This document shows, in pieces, positions 37,723-50,232 of a stretch of 64,000 nt of DNA. Origin of the DNA: Scatophagus argus (lineage: Eukaryota > Chordata > Actinopteri > Scatophagidae). Each line of letters opens with the position of its first letter. The stretch's first letter is position 1. The position numbers and the translations under genes were made by a program. The notes below the pieces were generated by a model. It was not told the DNA's origin, ran no database searches, and saw only the letters and a program-made list of their open reading frames with translations. The DNA lies in contig NC_058502.1 of NCBI RefSeq assembly GCF_020382885.2, positions 15,217,950-15,281,949 on the forward strand, read 5' to 3'.

Positions 37723-38621
37723 TGAAGGCACAACATACATTCACAACATGAAACGCATGACTAGAACATTTTTAATAGCTGCTTGTAATCAGTGTCATGA
37801 GTAAGGCATTAAATATCGTGTGATCCCTGTAAAAATTCTTTGAGTAGACTGATGTACAGTATTTCTCACTAAACTGAGGCAGCTTCCTTAAACTGTCAGT
37901 GCAAAATAAAAACAATCAAGTAAAACTTAAAGGTCAGCTACATGATTTCAACTGCAGAAAAAAATGGCTGTAATATATAAACATGCTAAACTACAGTAAC
38001 AAATGTCAAAAAAGAAAAAAGACATCAAATTAGATCTGTACTGCCACCTATAGGTACATGAGTGAATCAGCCCAGGTGATCATTTCCTGTTAAAACTTTT
38101 ATGTTCTAAAATCAGGGTAAAAATGGAAACATAAGTGCAGAACGATTAAGAGAAGCTCTCAGACTTAACCTTTTAAAACACTACAGTGACAGGCTTCTTC
38201 AGATTTCTTTGTGATGGTGAGAACAGTGAAAATGTAAATCAGTTGACTCTTGTACGTACAGGAAAACTAAACTCAACTTGCAATGCACATACAGCTAGCG
38301 ATCTTTGACATGCACAGACTCATGCTGTTTTTTTTTGTTTGTTTGTTTTTTTTTGTACATAGATGACACATGTGGCACAGTTACTGCTTCATACTGTAGG
38401 TTTGCATAGTTGTATAGCAAATTAGGCCAGGAGACACTTGATTGGACTTTGGATTTCCATTACAGTTTTTTCTTTTTTTTTTGCTACTTTAAGTATGTTG
38501 AGGTGGGATGTGTTAAAGGGAGGTGTTCAGTTAGTCAGCTAAGGTTGAAGGGTCTTCACGGCTACAGCATGGCAGGGCTATGGGATACAGGCACTGTACC
38601 CTCCAGTACAGACAGTCCTCT

Positions 38622-41600
38622 TCAACCACACATTGTCAGGTAAAGCCACTGGCCATATGAGAAATAAAGATTAGATGAAGAGAACTGACAAAGTGTACTG
38701 AAATGTTATTTTTAAACAGAACTCACCTCTGTAATACTCATCTCAGCTACTCCTGACCCTTCCTTGTCCAACTGCTGGAAATACCCTGTTAAAAATTCAA
38801 AGTTTTCACAATGGTGTTGCAATTCTCACTGTATTATCAACAAATGAAATAATACAGCAGAAAAACATCTTTTACAATAATACTCACTGAACATAGCTTC
38901 AAGCTTGACCAAGCAGCAGATGAAGTTGTCAAAGTCAATCACCTCATTCTCTGCATACCGGGCGACCAGAATCTGGTTCAATTTGTTATTCAATTTAAAA
39001 CCTACACAGGAAGATAAAAACAATAAAAGTGTCAATCCTCTCATGTGTGACTGTGTGCACAGTAAATATCTTTTTAAAAATGATGAGGGCATCATACCTG
39101 CTGCTTCTACAGCAAGACGCATCTCATATGAGCTCATGGCCCCTGACTTATCAAGATCAAATTGTCTAAAAATGACCTGAGAGATAAAGACAGAAATGTA
39201 AACAGAAATACAGACAATCTAAGTGTGCATAGTGTTTTTTTTTTACTTTGTTTTTATTTTACTTAGTAAAGTAATTCTTCCTCTTACTAGCCATTTTCTG
39301 ATCTTGTTCCAGAGGATCTGAAACTCCACCAGCCCTAAACGAGCACTGCCATCTTTCTAGTAAAAACTGTGTCAAGGGCTGAAACTACACACAATCACTA
39401 ACATGCTATTTGCATGAATTTTTTTTCTTAGTCACTGTAACTGAATAGCTTGCAATCCATTCATGCCTGACAACTTAAGAGGATACGTCCATCAGGTTGA
39501 CCATGGTCCTACATGATTCCACACTGAAGCCATCGGTCTTCAGATCTTTGTCTGAAATAGCGAGAACACTCGTCTGGAACAGTGTGACACAGTTACACAG
39601 AGGCTCAACCAGGAAATGGATGGTGTACGCTACACAATGGAATGCTACAGTAATGGAAGAGGTATGACTAATATGAAAACTCACGCCGTGAGACGACTCT
39701 GTTCAGGATGGTCCTAAGCTCGCGAATAGAAATTTCCATGTCCTGGGAAAAGGAAAGAGGGCATGAAAAGGGAACGTTTGGAAGTCTTTACCCCTAACAG
39801 GGGTAAAACTACTTTGGATCTTTTACGTTTAGATATTGTTTAAAATACCACAAAAAATATTTATATCACAATATTTCCTGTAGTGTTAGCAAGTACAAAT
39901 TCTATAGAGTTCAAGACCAATGTTACCTCTCCTGCTAGCTGAGCGAACATGGACTTAAAAGAGTCATCAATGTCATCTTCAGTGATTTCATCCTGCAGGA
40001 AACCACAAATAAATAGAATGGTTTACAATCTGGGTCTTACTGTAGTTATTTCCTGCTATTCCTAACATTATGTAATTTTTTTCTTCACTGATACATACCT
40101 CATCTCCCAAATCAGCAGAGATCACATCATCCATTTCCCTGCAATGGACAAAAGCATGAGTAGATTTCTACACATCGCAAATCCATAAACTGACTCTTCA
40201 AAAAAAAAAAAAAAATCACATGCAAAAGACGCATACTCAGTTTCTGACTGCTTCTCAGTGAAGACTCTGAGGACAAAGTCAGCCTCTTTGTTGGGCTCAA
40301 ACGTGGAGGGGACGATGAGGTACTCTCCAGGGGGCAGACGAATCCGTGTGCTCACCTCTCGCAGGTTAATGAAGGTCTCTGAGCGAGCACATGATGAATG
40401 GGTCAAAAAGAAATTTTTCTTCAGATGGACATTCTGGCAGCCTCTGTACTAAGGGCAGTAGGAAACAGGACATCGGTTGAGACGCATTTGCATTTAATCG
40501 AAATATTACATACCTTAAGTTATTGCTAAGCACTTTACAAAACATAACCCATGCATATCAATGAAAAATATATCATATGGGAGGGAAATTAATCTACAAT
40601 AGTAATTAAACTTTTTTGATTGAATAAAAGGCGGAATGAATCAATTTTCTGCCTACCTCTTCTGGAATCTGCATGAAAGAAGAAAAAAACAAAAATAAGC
40701 TGAGGCAAAATATTTCAGAATAAGGTAATGTTATTTCGTGAATAAACAATAAAATAGGCAAAGGAGCAATACTGACTTTCCATCTTTGTTCTCACCTCAT
40801 AGATAGCAAAGCCAATGGTGTGCATGTCCTGACCATGGCGCCGATATCGTCGGCGATCCTTCTGCATGAGAGCTACCAAAAAACTGCATGCCACCTCATC
40901 GTCCTCTGGGTCATCATCCTCTTCCAACAACGTGATCTTATACTGAGGGTTGATCCAAAATGTGTCTACGCACACGGATGGTACATTCGTGTTAGCCCGT
41001 TTCATAGTCACAGTATCACATCACGGGACCAGTTTGAGCTTTATCAGAAATGTTATCACTTGATTATCTGCAATATTATCTACTATTTGTCACAGAGTGC
41101 ACTTATACATGAAAGGCATTTTCCCTGTGACCATACAGTCGGCACTCACTGGGATGGTTCCTGCATCCTCCAGCAGTGCTGCCTCTCCTCCACATGCCAT
41201 AGAACTTCATGGTGTTCCAGTAGCTGAGAGTGTCCTCACTCAGAGCATCGGGAGTCAAGTTACAGATCTCTAGCCGAGAAAACTGCCTCTTGAACTCGCT
41301 GAAGGACATCCTGGAAAATTAAAATAAAGTCTTAGGGCAGGAATGCAAATGCAACATTTTTTGAAGAACAGTTCAGCATTTTGGGAAATGCTCTCATGTG
41401 CTTTCTTGTCTATAGTTAGATTAGTAGATCAATATATATATTATATCTCCTTTGTTTAATCCAAGTGCACTCCATAACACTGAACCTGTCCTTTTACCTG
41501 TGCAAAATACATTCTCACAAAGGTGAGCTCTAGGGGGGCTGGTAGTCATCATTTTCTTTACATTTGGTCAGAGCAAAGATAGCTGTTTCCCCATCTTGTC

Positions 41601-44202
41601 TATATGCTAAACTAAGCTGAGTAACCTCGCCAGAATTTAAAGAGTATTCCACTGATTTAAAGGCCCATATCAGCGTTGGACTATTTTTTGTTCACTCTGG
41701 TAAAAACCTGGTACCTATATTAGGTGCAATGCAACTTGACTATTGATAGTACAGTATAGCACAGTTGGGGATGTGAATCACAGATCCATGATTGTGAGTT
41801 TGAGTGTTTTAAACTAGTGGCTGCTAATATAGCCTCAAACCACTAGCTTTAAACAGAAATAAGCTACAGATTCTTTTCATTTTCAAATTTGCAGTCTTCA
41901 GCCCCAGCCAATGCTGACTCAAGTGCCATCACTTGAGAGGAACTTTATCAGATATTGCACAGTAAATGGCTTATACAACTGTTTTCTGACATGCAACCAA
42001 ACTCCCCAAGGTCTGTAAAGTCAAATCATTTACGTAAAATATCTACAGTGCCATGCAGTGTTGCAGGGACATCTTACCAAAACTCCCCATCTTCCATTTT
42101 AAGATGCAGGTCTTCTCGTTCAGAAGGGTCAATCTCATCCCATTCAGGGGAACTACACACAGGAAAAACCAGAATAAACATTTAAAATGAGATAAAATAT
42201 AAAAGAAGTCATTAATCAAAAGTAGTGATGGAAGTTCATGTAGAAAACAGGGATGCTTTGATGCTATGATGCTTTGGCACCCTCACTTGTCACTCCAAGC
42301 ACCGGTCCACTCCACCTGGCCCCATGGGTTACGTACTCGGATCAGGCGTTCCATGTTGCCACGGAAATCAACCTTCATAATGTACAGAGTGATGGACAAT
42401 TTAGAGCCACTGATATAATTCATAATGGTAAGTGATTAAAGACAACACACAGACAAACCTCTTTCAATCCAGTGACTGAGTAGGCGTGGCCCTTCACGAG
42501 CTTCTTGAATGTAACAGCTTCCATGTCGAAAGCACTGGTGATCTGTATTGATATGAAAACACAAGTATAAATTGTCGTAATAAATAGAACTGCTTTTAAT
42601 GTCATTATCTCTGTCTGCATTGATTTGTACATGTTGGTGGTGTGCCAGCACTCACGTCGATAGAGCAGCCCAGCAGAGAGCCTCTCTCCAGGGCTTTGCT
42701 GATGACCCTGTGCAGATCTCTGGGTGCAGTACGGAGTTCATACATCTCAGACACACCACCTGTGAAGTCCTCAAACCCTTCTGTAGTGCTTCCTCCAGAC
42801 AGAGCCTCATAGGAGCCATTAAGCCTGATGCCGTGTTTAAAAAAAAACAAAAAAAACAGCTTGATTGCCATCAAGAGAAGCATTTCAGAATTTGATGTAC
42901 AACTTCCTATTGTAAATGCTCAAACTGAATAATTCAGCATGGCTTACTTGGCATAAGCCTTTTCCAGTAGTGCACTCCAGAATTCATTGCCCTCAGCGGA
43001 ATGGACAAACATCAGCTCCCCATCTTTAACAGGCAATCTGTCATCTATCACAACATCGACCCATTCACCAAACTGCCAGAACTGCAACACAGTGGAATAA
43101 TTGAGAACTCCATAAATTGCTGGCCTTGAAAGGAAGGGAAAAGAGTAAAAGATGATCTTAGAGTACTTGAAAGTGGAAGATCCCAGCATAATCATCTTGG
43201 AAGGACTGTCCATGTGGGACAACCCGATGAAGAAGCCTCTCATTCAGGGTGAGAGAGGCGATAGCTGCTAAGAGCCAGCAGTCACCTACCAGTGAAGAAG
43301 AAGCATTTAGCAATCTTCATCTAATTCTGTCTTCCTTCTATTATTTTAGGACAGATTTAAAATGAACATCACGAACACGGACTCACCCAGCGCCCCCTGA
43401 CAGATGTCCGTTCTCGTGGCACCACCCACAATGAACTGAGGGTCATCTGTCAGTTCCTATGGAGAAAGAAGACAAATCAATCAAATTCTCAGAATACTGA
43501 CTGGTCAACACATTTTTACTTTAAGTCGTTTCCTCTTTCAAACTGTTGCTATCCTTGCATCTACATGTCAACTTCCTGTGTGAAGCACTATAAAGAAATG
43601 TCAAGGAGCAAGGACGCGGGCAGAGAATGCCACGCAACGTCAACAGCTGCAGTGGTCTGGGAAAGTCCTGTCCCTACTTGTCCTGTTCTGTCTGTGTTTG
43701 CAGACACAGACTTAGACAGTGTCACTGATATGTTTGTTTATATGATATGTTTTTCTGTTCAGTTCCAGCCATCACCAGCAGGAGTCAAAACTCATGCATG
43801 TTGTGAAATATTCCACGAGAGGCAATCAAAAGAATCATGAGTGAGGTATTTCTCAGTTTCCAGCTTCAGGTCTGGGGTCGTGAAAACAGCTTTTTTTTTA
43901 TTGTTATGTATTAGTTGTAACTGATAAAAATAACTTTCCCTTCCAAGTTTTCTCACCGTGGGCCTCATCCACTCCACATCTCTAGTTTTGGAGGAATAGG
44001 GGGCCAGCTCCTTGAAACCCAAGGATGAAGGCTCAGCGGTGAAACAGGGGTCTTCGAACAGGCAGCCCGACTCCACACACTGCTGCTTCAGCGCCTCATA
44101 GTCCTGGTTGGAGAAGGGCACAGCCTGCTCCTTGGAGCCCATGCCTTCTGCCCGCAGCCTGTTGGCATATATGCTTGCAGATATCCCTCCAGCTGGATAC
44201 AT
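38622..44202 (-). CDS. capn11: Calpain large subunit, CAPN11/CAPN1-type, 21 coding exons
   Basis: Calcium-activated cytosolic cysteine protease. Exons: 44202-43957, 43456-43387, 43285-43167, 43081-42948, 42824-42656, 42542-42459, 42372-42287, 42152-42078, 41310-41150, 40965-40796, 40668-40657, 40448-40237, 40138-40099, 39992-39927, 39742-39685, 39551-39487, 39356-39288, 39176-39098, 39001-38888, 38785-38727, 38648-38622. Total 2115 nt (704 aa plus stop). Protease core domains carry the full triad: Cys108 ([14 protein letters not shown]), His265 (KGHAYSVTG), Asn289 ([11 protein letters not shown]), with the usual spacing of 157 and 24. Then the C2-like domain III with the acidic loop [12 protein letters not shown], and a penta-EF-hand domain; loops [12 protein letters not shown] and [12 protein letters not shown] look calcium-competent. 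The end WLYLTMCG and the [16 protein letters not shown] block favour CAPN11 over CAPN1 (human ends WLQMTMWG versus WLQLTMFA), as does the location beside mrpl14/tmem63b. Fish databases may still name it capn1-like. Exon 11 has only 12 nt (IPEE). Confidence 0.93.
39357..39486 (-). other. U12-type intron in the capn11-like gene (intron 16)
   Basis: The 130-nt intron after exon 16 begins GTATCCTCTT, close to the minor-spliceosome donor GTATCCTTT, and contains CCCTTGAC (plus-strand 39371-39378) with its branch A 16 nt before the next exon. A TTTTTACTAG acceptor follows. Confidence 0.7.
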
Positions 44203-44727
44203 ACTGGTGAGAGATAAAAATATGAAGCAGGGTGGGTATGCACAGTGCTGTCTATATATAGCAGTGAGCTATTTAGCAACACACTCTTGAATAAGAGTTA
44301 CAGCACAGCAATCAAGGACAGAAGTGTGTGAAGAAAAACGATGCATCACACAAGTGAGAAAGATTGATTGTATTCTCCTGAGTAGATTGAATCTGTCTTC
44401 AGCTAATTTGTGTGACCTCCGTTTTTGACCCAATACGGATTATAAATTATGCTGTTAGTCTAAAAGCAACACAAACCTGAATATTTTGAAAACTTAACAC
44501 AAAAATAATCACCATTGAGGAAACTGAGTTCAGGTCCTTTGTAATCCACCTGAATTTGGAAGTTTTTGCAATAATACTTTACATTCTACAATTAAAACTA
44601 CAAGTGAAGATTATTTGTTATTTTTAAAACCAGTATGTTAAAATCAAACTACTTTATGCCAATGAATAAATAAATAAATAAATATGTAGAGGAGTCAGTA
44701 TTTTCCCCAGAATCGTGTTCTTTAGGA

Positions 44728-45274
44728 CTATATGGACAAAAGTGTTGGGGCACCTGACCATTACATTAACAGGGGCTTTAATGACACTGCATTCTGAATA
44801 CACAGACAGCTCTGCAGTTATAACAGCTTCCACTCTTGTGGGAAGGCTTTCCACAAGATTCTGGAGTGTTTCTGCGAGAAATTTCCCCCATTCATGCAGT
44901 GGAGCATTTGTGAGGTCAGACACTGATGTTGGATGAAAAGGCCTGGCTCACAAACTCCGCTCCAGTTCATCCCAAAGGTGTTGGATGGGGTTGAGGTCAG
45001 GACTCTGTATGGGCCAGTCAAGTTCTTCCACACCAAACTCATCCAACCATGTCTTTATGGACTTTGCTTTGTGCACAGGGGCACAGTCATACTGGAACAG
45101 AAAAAGGTTGTTCCCCAAACTGCTGCCACCAAGGTGGAAGCATAGCATTCTCCCAAATGTGTCCAAGATTTCCTCCACTGGAAGTCAGTGGCTGAGCCCA
45201 GCCCATGAAGAACAGTCCCATGCCACAACTGAATTCAATAATAAAGAAATATTCCAATACTTTTGTCTATATAG
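44728..45274 (-). mobile_element. Internally deleted Tc1/mariner element with both terminal repeats
   Basis: Inverted ends CTATATGGACAAAAGTGTTGG (left) and the reverse complement of CCAATACTTTTGTCTATATAG (right) differ at two positions; TA lies at both borders, as expected for TA insertion. On the minus strand, 45178 to 44948 encodes the C-terminal part of a Tc1 transposase: FLFQYDCAPVHKAKSIKTW then V-ELDWPIQSPDLNPIQHLWDEL, which contains the second and third catalytic-acid regions. At 547 bp it is far shorter than a full 1.3-1.6 kb element; the DNA-binding half is absent. It is non-autonomous. Confidence 0.88.
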
Positions 45275-46127
45275 CATATAACTGAGCAACTAACTGAGCA
45301 AATAAAATGTCAAATGTTCAACTAATTAAAAATATTCAAACACCTAATTTTTTTGGTTTCTTGTTAGCCCTTACTGAGAGCATTGGACTCAGCAAAGGAC
45401 AACCCCACCAATTAATAATAATATCAGGCTTTTAATAAAAATACCTCAACTCAGTGGAGTGTTGGTGACATCTAAAATCTAAGTAAATGTGCTGCTGTGG
45501 AAACAGATTGAAACCAACAAAACTGAAAGCCCAGCAGAGAAATAACAGACATACAGAAATCAAAAGAAGAAAAGCAATTATTGAGAAATGTGAGACAAGA
45601 CAGCACCTTAAACACAGCAAACCCAAAGTAACAAAAGGACTTAGAAACTTGATACCTTGTCTGTATAGGCAGCCTGAGAGGGAGAATGAGACAAGAAAAA
45701 GAGAGAAAGTCATTCACTCAAGATTTGGCACTGGTAAAAGTGTTTACTCCTTCAAATAATTTGGAACTGCTGACGCTAGTGCAGCTGTGTTAGGAAAAGC
45801 AGGCCCTGATGGACTTCAATGTATACAGCTCAGTGGGGGGGTTCTCTTCAGTGAATGCACTTGCTGTTCTAAGCTCAAGAGTTTCAGAACTCACAATCAA
45901 GTCTCCAGGGAGGACATAATAGCTCTGTGAAGAAACCAGGAGTTAAAAAGACCCAACTATATAGAATGTAGAAGCAGGCTGATAGAGTTAGTTACTTGGC
46001 TGTCTCTCCTCTTTCTGAATCAATGCTGGGAAAACTGGGACAGGGGATGATCTTTTATACTCTCTGCTCCACTGGAAAGGAATCCTAATGGGCTCAGTTC
46101 AGTTAACAGTGTACACACTGAATTTAA

Positions 46128-46154
46128 GGGGGGGGGGGGGGGGGGGGGGGGGGG
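46128..46154. repeat. Poly(G) tract, 27 G
   Basis: Twenty-seven consecutive G on the plus strand, in the capn11-like 5' intron. Confidence 0.9.
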
Positions 46155-46867
46155 TTATATGGAGCTAGAAAAATTGAGTTTCTCCAATGAGTTAGACATT
46201 GTTTATAGGACTATCCCCCACCCCGAAGCCCCCACATGCCTGTAAAGTCTGCAGGAATGTCCCTCAGCTTTGTGAAACACCTAAAGAGAGGCTACTGCTG
46301 GCTATTGATCAAAAGGACATCACTATGTCCCCCTCAGTTTGAGAAGTAATGCTGATCCAGGCATTCCTGCAATGATGTCATCCACTGCACTTCAACCTCA
46401 ACAATACCCAAAAGAGCCTCTCTGCCACTGGGGTCCCCTCCACTTTAACTGGACAGAACAATGCTACATATATGCTGGCTGCTTTGTGAATTCATAAGCC
46501 TGTTACTATCAAAAAGCTGCAGTATGTCAGGCATGTAATGCAGGCTCAGATTGTTTACAGCACCTGTTCAGAAGTACAAGTAGGCCTGCCTTCTTTTTTG
46601 GGCCTGCAGTCTGCTTCAGACTTACAACAATGGTTGTTTTACAGCACGACCACTCTTATTCCACACTGGATGTCATGCCTGAATCAAATCTGTGAGTGTG
46701 TCAGCTTTAACTATACTGACTATTACTGGTGGAATAGCGTGCACTTTATTACATCAACCAGACCGTACTGTGGCCTACACTACAATAAGAACCGTGAAAA
46801 CCGTTAATCTAAAGCTGGCTAAATGAATACATTCACTGAAATTAAATAAACAAGACTCTGCACTCAC

Positions 46868-46935
46868 CACCGCTTCAAAGGCCACTAGGAAACTTGCAGA
46901 TCCTTCAAAATAAATCTGACTGCGATAATCGCGTA
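46868..46935 (-). other. Possible noncoding first exon of the capn11-like gene
   Basis: A strong minus-strand donor GTGAGTG lies at 46861-46867. About 90 bp upstream on that strand is TTTTAAAA (46959-46966) within GC-richer sequence, a possible weak TATA element. This combination suggests a short 5' UTR exon. The upper limit is approximate and the exon is unproven. Confidence 0.35.
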
Positions 46936-46969
46936 AATCTGTGAAAAAGGGGCAGTGGTTTTAAAACCC

Positions 46970-49900
46970 AGGAGCGCAGGTCCAGCCCTCTCCACACTGC
47001 AGAGAAGACCAGCCCCTACAGAGGGAGGGGCCACTGCTCACGCACAGTACCACTCACTGCCGCTAGAGGCGCTGAAGACAGTGAGATCAAATAAAACACC
47101 GGTCTTTCAAAAACGTTAATGACTGTGATAGGCCAAATATGGGCACAGGAAAATATGTAAGACAGAACTGTGAGACAAAAGTCTGATATTGCGAAATTGT
47201 GAAGTTCATGTCAAGTTGTTGAACAGATGTGTGTGAGGCAGCAGGAGAAAGGTCCAAAAAGTTTGTCAAGGCAGATTGTGACGGTTCAGTGTTTTAATGA
47301 CCAGTTGAAGATGCAAATAAGCTTATAGGTATGTTGCCAAGCAGGTACAGATAGTCAGGCGGAGAGACAGTCAAATAAAGGTAGCACAAATGCAAATTAA
47401 CATGAAAATAGAGACTGCAGTGATCTGGCAACTGACTGGAGAAAATTAGTTGGTATGTGCTGCAGAAATGATGATGAAATCAAATGTAGTTAGGAAGATG
47501 ACCGGGGAAGCATGAGTAAGGCGACTGAGACAGATGGTGCTCTTTGCCTAACCTAATGGGTAGTCCAACTGCTTTTTTCTTTCAAGGTGTTATCATAAAT
47601 ATTTTTATTTCTAGACTAGTAGTTACTGCTCACATTAGCTGTCAATATAGGTTAAATAGTCGAGTCAACTTCGAATTCAAAGTGTTTTATTGTCATATAC
47701 ACAGAAAGAAACACATTTGTGTGTGAAATGTCCAAGTCAGGTCCTCACTGATGTGGACACCCAAGTATTTGAAGCTGTTCACCCTCTCAACTTCAAGCTT
47801 TGAAGCTCCCGGATGAACAGGGGCCAATGAGGTGTCCTCTCCTTCCTCGTGTCCACTATCATCTCCTTCTTCTTGTCTGTGTTGAGGGTGAGGCTGTTGT
47901 CCTCACACCATGACACCAGGCTGGCCACCTCCCTCCTGTAGGCCACTTCGTCCCCGCCTATCCTATCAGTTGTGTCAATCCTCCTGATAACTCCTGCAAC
48001 CTGAAACAACTGTGTCACCTGAGAGATATGCAATCAACAGTTGCAAAGGTTACATTTCAACAATCACCGCTTCTACCAGGCTGTAAACTGAAGATAAACA
48101 AATATAGACACAGATATTTCTGTCCTTTGTTTAGTTGTAACGCACTCACACTATATTTAGAAATGAATGCCAAATAGGTATATTGAATGAGAGGGGTACA
48201 TCCGTAAGTCCATAAATGTTCCTCGAAATTCAAAGGGGTTATACATGTACACAATATTTTTATCAAAGGCCAGTTTTGGTAATTTCACATTAAAATTTGA
48301 GCCAGAATCTGAGGGCAGTTGGTGGATTGTTTGGTCCTGATATGTTTTTCTTTTTTTTTTTTTTTTTGTGAGTTAATCTCTGGTCTAATCTAATTATTAT
48401 AGTTATATTAGCCATGGATGAAATGATTATGTGGAATGTGAAAGGGTTTGTAGTGACAAGCTGATAGGAGTTAATCATCCACTTTCCTAATCCCTTCAAC
48501 ATGGAGGAGATTTAGCTAGTTGTAGCTCGATAGTTTATTCAATTTTGATACCTGTTGCTATGTTCTTTGCATTCACTCTCACCACTACCATTAGTGTGAA
48601 AGCAAAACAGGGTGATGCAGAGTGAATATTGATGAATATTTGTGTTCATCAGGTTGGCATAAAAAGGACTCCAAATAAATGCTAATGTTGCATCAACTTT
48701 GGTGATAATGCAGTATGTCATTGTCATGTTTGGCTTGTTGCATTGTCTTGAGGTGGCCAAAAAATGTATGTGATTCAAATTTAATATTCTGCCAATAAAT
48801 TTGATATGATACATAAGCCAAGTAATATTGTGCTGTCTATTGATACCAGCATGTGTAACAGTGAAGCAGTTACCATAAATCATAATAGAGTGGTTAAGAA
48901 TGTTTGGAATGGCTTATATGACATTGGAAGCCATTATGTGGTTTCATTAGAGTGTTGAGAGATCAACAGAGAGATGTTTTCTAATGCTAATAAGTCATTG
49001 ACTACTTGTCATGTGATGTCCACAGACTATGTGTACACACAGCATTCACTGGTTTGTGACCCACCCATCCACAATAATTAAGACAGCTGTCTTTGGAGAC
49101 AGGATGGATAACCTCAGATTGTTATCTAAGAGGATACTCTTATGTCCATTTGGGTGTGGAAGGTTGACATTAGAAAATATGGCTCATGTGTGGTACAAAA
49201 GCAAACATTTGAGCCCTGAAATCATGAATAGTACAAGCAGTCCAAGGTTTTTTGCATTTAGTTATGTTATTTTGTCATATAAGAGTGGTAGTGGCAGTAA
49301 AACACACTACATTTGTAACTGATCTTTTTACGTTTTTCTTTTTTTTAACTGCACACACATTCATTGAACCCCCAGCACTAGTGTGCAGTCTATTGAATCC
49401 TCTCGAAGTGACAATAATATGTTTTTGTGTCTTGCGTAAACAAGGGTGGATTCACTGCCATTGACTTCCTTTTTGTGCATGTCCTTATTCACCTTAAGTG
49501 TATTCATAACCGTTTGACAGAGGATTAGCTTTGCTGTACTGAGCACAGAGGATGTAAGTACAGAATACGGATATTAGATTACACTTCGGCTGACAAGTCT
49601 TACAGTGTTCTTCATATAGCATTTTTATTCTTGCTCAATTTAACACTTGCTTAATTTCATGTGTTTAAGCTTCCCTGTCACAATCCTCAACACTACATGT
49701 AATCTCTTCCAAAAACCTGAAACAGCTTTAGAAAACACCTGAGCTGTTTTCATTTGTTTCTTTTGTAGCATCTTGATGTTAACAAATTTTGCAGAATTTC
49801 TAATAATAAAATTTTCAGACCTATTCAAAGCAAAAAGTTTCTTGAATCCGTTTTTGTTATGTACCTGTCAGGAAGTGGGAGACAGTAAATGCAATACGTT

Positions 49901-50120
49901 GCCCACCCCAATCACACAAGCAAGATCAAAACTGAGGCAATGAGAGCAGTGCCTCAGGGTGCCTTTAGGCGTGTCCCTGTTTGTTTTCCGGCTGTGGTCA
50001 AAGCCATCTCATTGCGGATTTGCTTAAGGCTGCTGCTGTCTGCTCTGTTCAGCTAACCTGTCCATTGGCAGCCCCTCCCTGTCTATGTAACCCCACTTGT
50101 CTTCTCCTCACCTGTAGCAT
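46970..50120. other. Intergenic region between the head-to-head calpain genes
   Basis: Apart from the LINE fragment at 47660-48020 and a poly(T) run near 48350-48367, nothing is recognised. Short frames in 48.2-49.9 kb have no family resemblance. Confidence 0.5.
47660..48020 (-). mobile_element. LINE fragment (CR1/L2/Rex1-type), end of reverse transcriptase and 3' tail
   Basis: On the minus strand the segment 48005-47730 reads as the RT C-terminal region of fish CR1-group LINEs: YRREVASLVSWCEDNSLTLN, then KEMIVD-RKER, then after a frame change VERVNSFKYLGVHISEDLT. The stretch after it ends at the tail word TTTTATTGTCATATACA on plus, common at the 3' end of such LINEs. It is 5'-truncated and carries at least one frame disruption, so it is inactive. 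The exact clade cannot be fixed by eye. Confidence 0.75.
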
Positions 50121-50121
50121 C

Positions 50122-50129
50122 TATAAAGG
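50122..50129 (+). promoter_or_regulatory. TATA box of the first plus-strand calpain
   Basis: TATAAAGG lies 104 nt before the start codon at 50233. A transcription start near 50150-50155 would give an unspliced leader of about 80 nt, consistent with the continuous sequence up to the ATG. Confidence 0.55.
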
Positions 50130-50232
50130 AGGTTGGGACAAGGACACGTCTGGATTGTGTTTAGCTGGTGGAAGTTCAGCTCACAAAGAGGGAAATTGTA
50201 CCTGGGAATCTATATACACTTGAAAGGAGAGG

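Larger units (their letters stand above)
44203..46867 (-). other. 5' intron of the capn11-like gene
   Basis: No coding sequence of the host gene was found. The exon with the start codon begins after a CTCTCACCAG acceptor at 44203/44204, so the transcript must start further right. The intron holds a Tc1-type element (44728-45274) and a poly(G) run (46128-46154). The remaining 1.5 kb shows nothing recognisable. Confidence 0.5.

Noticed and set aside
49981-50223. 80-codon frame just upstream of the first plus-strand calpain
   Set aside because: It spans the TATA box and leader, is Cys/Leu-rich without a family match, and ends before the calpain ATG.
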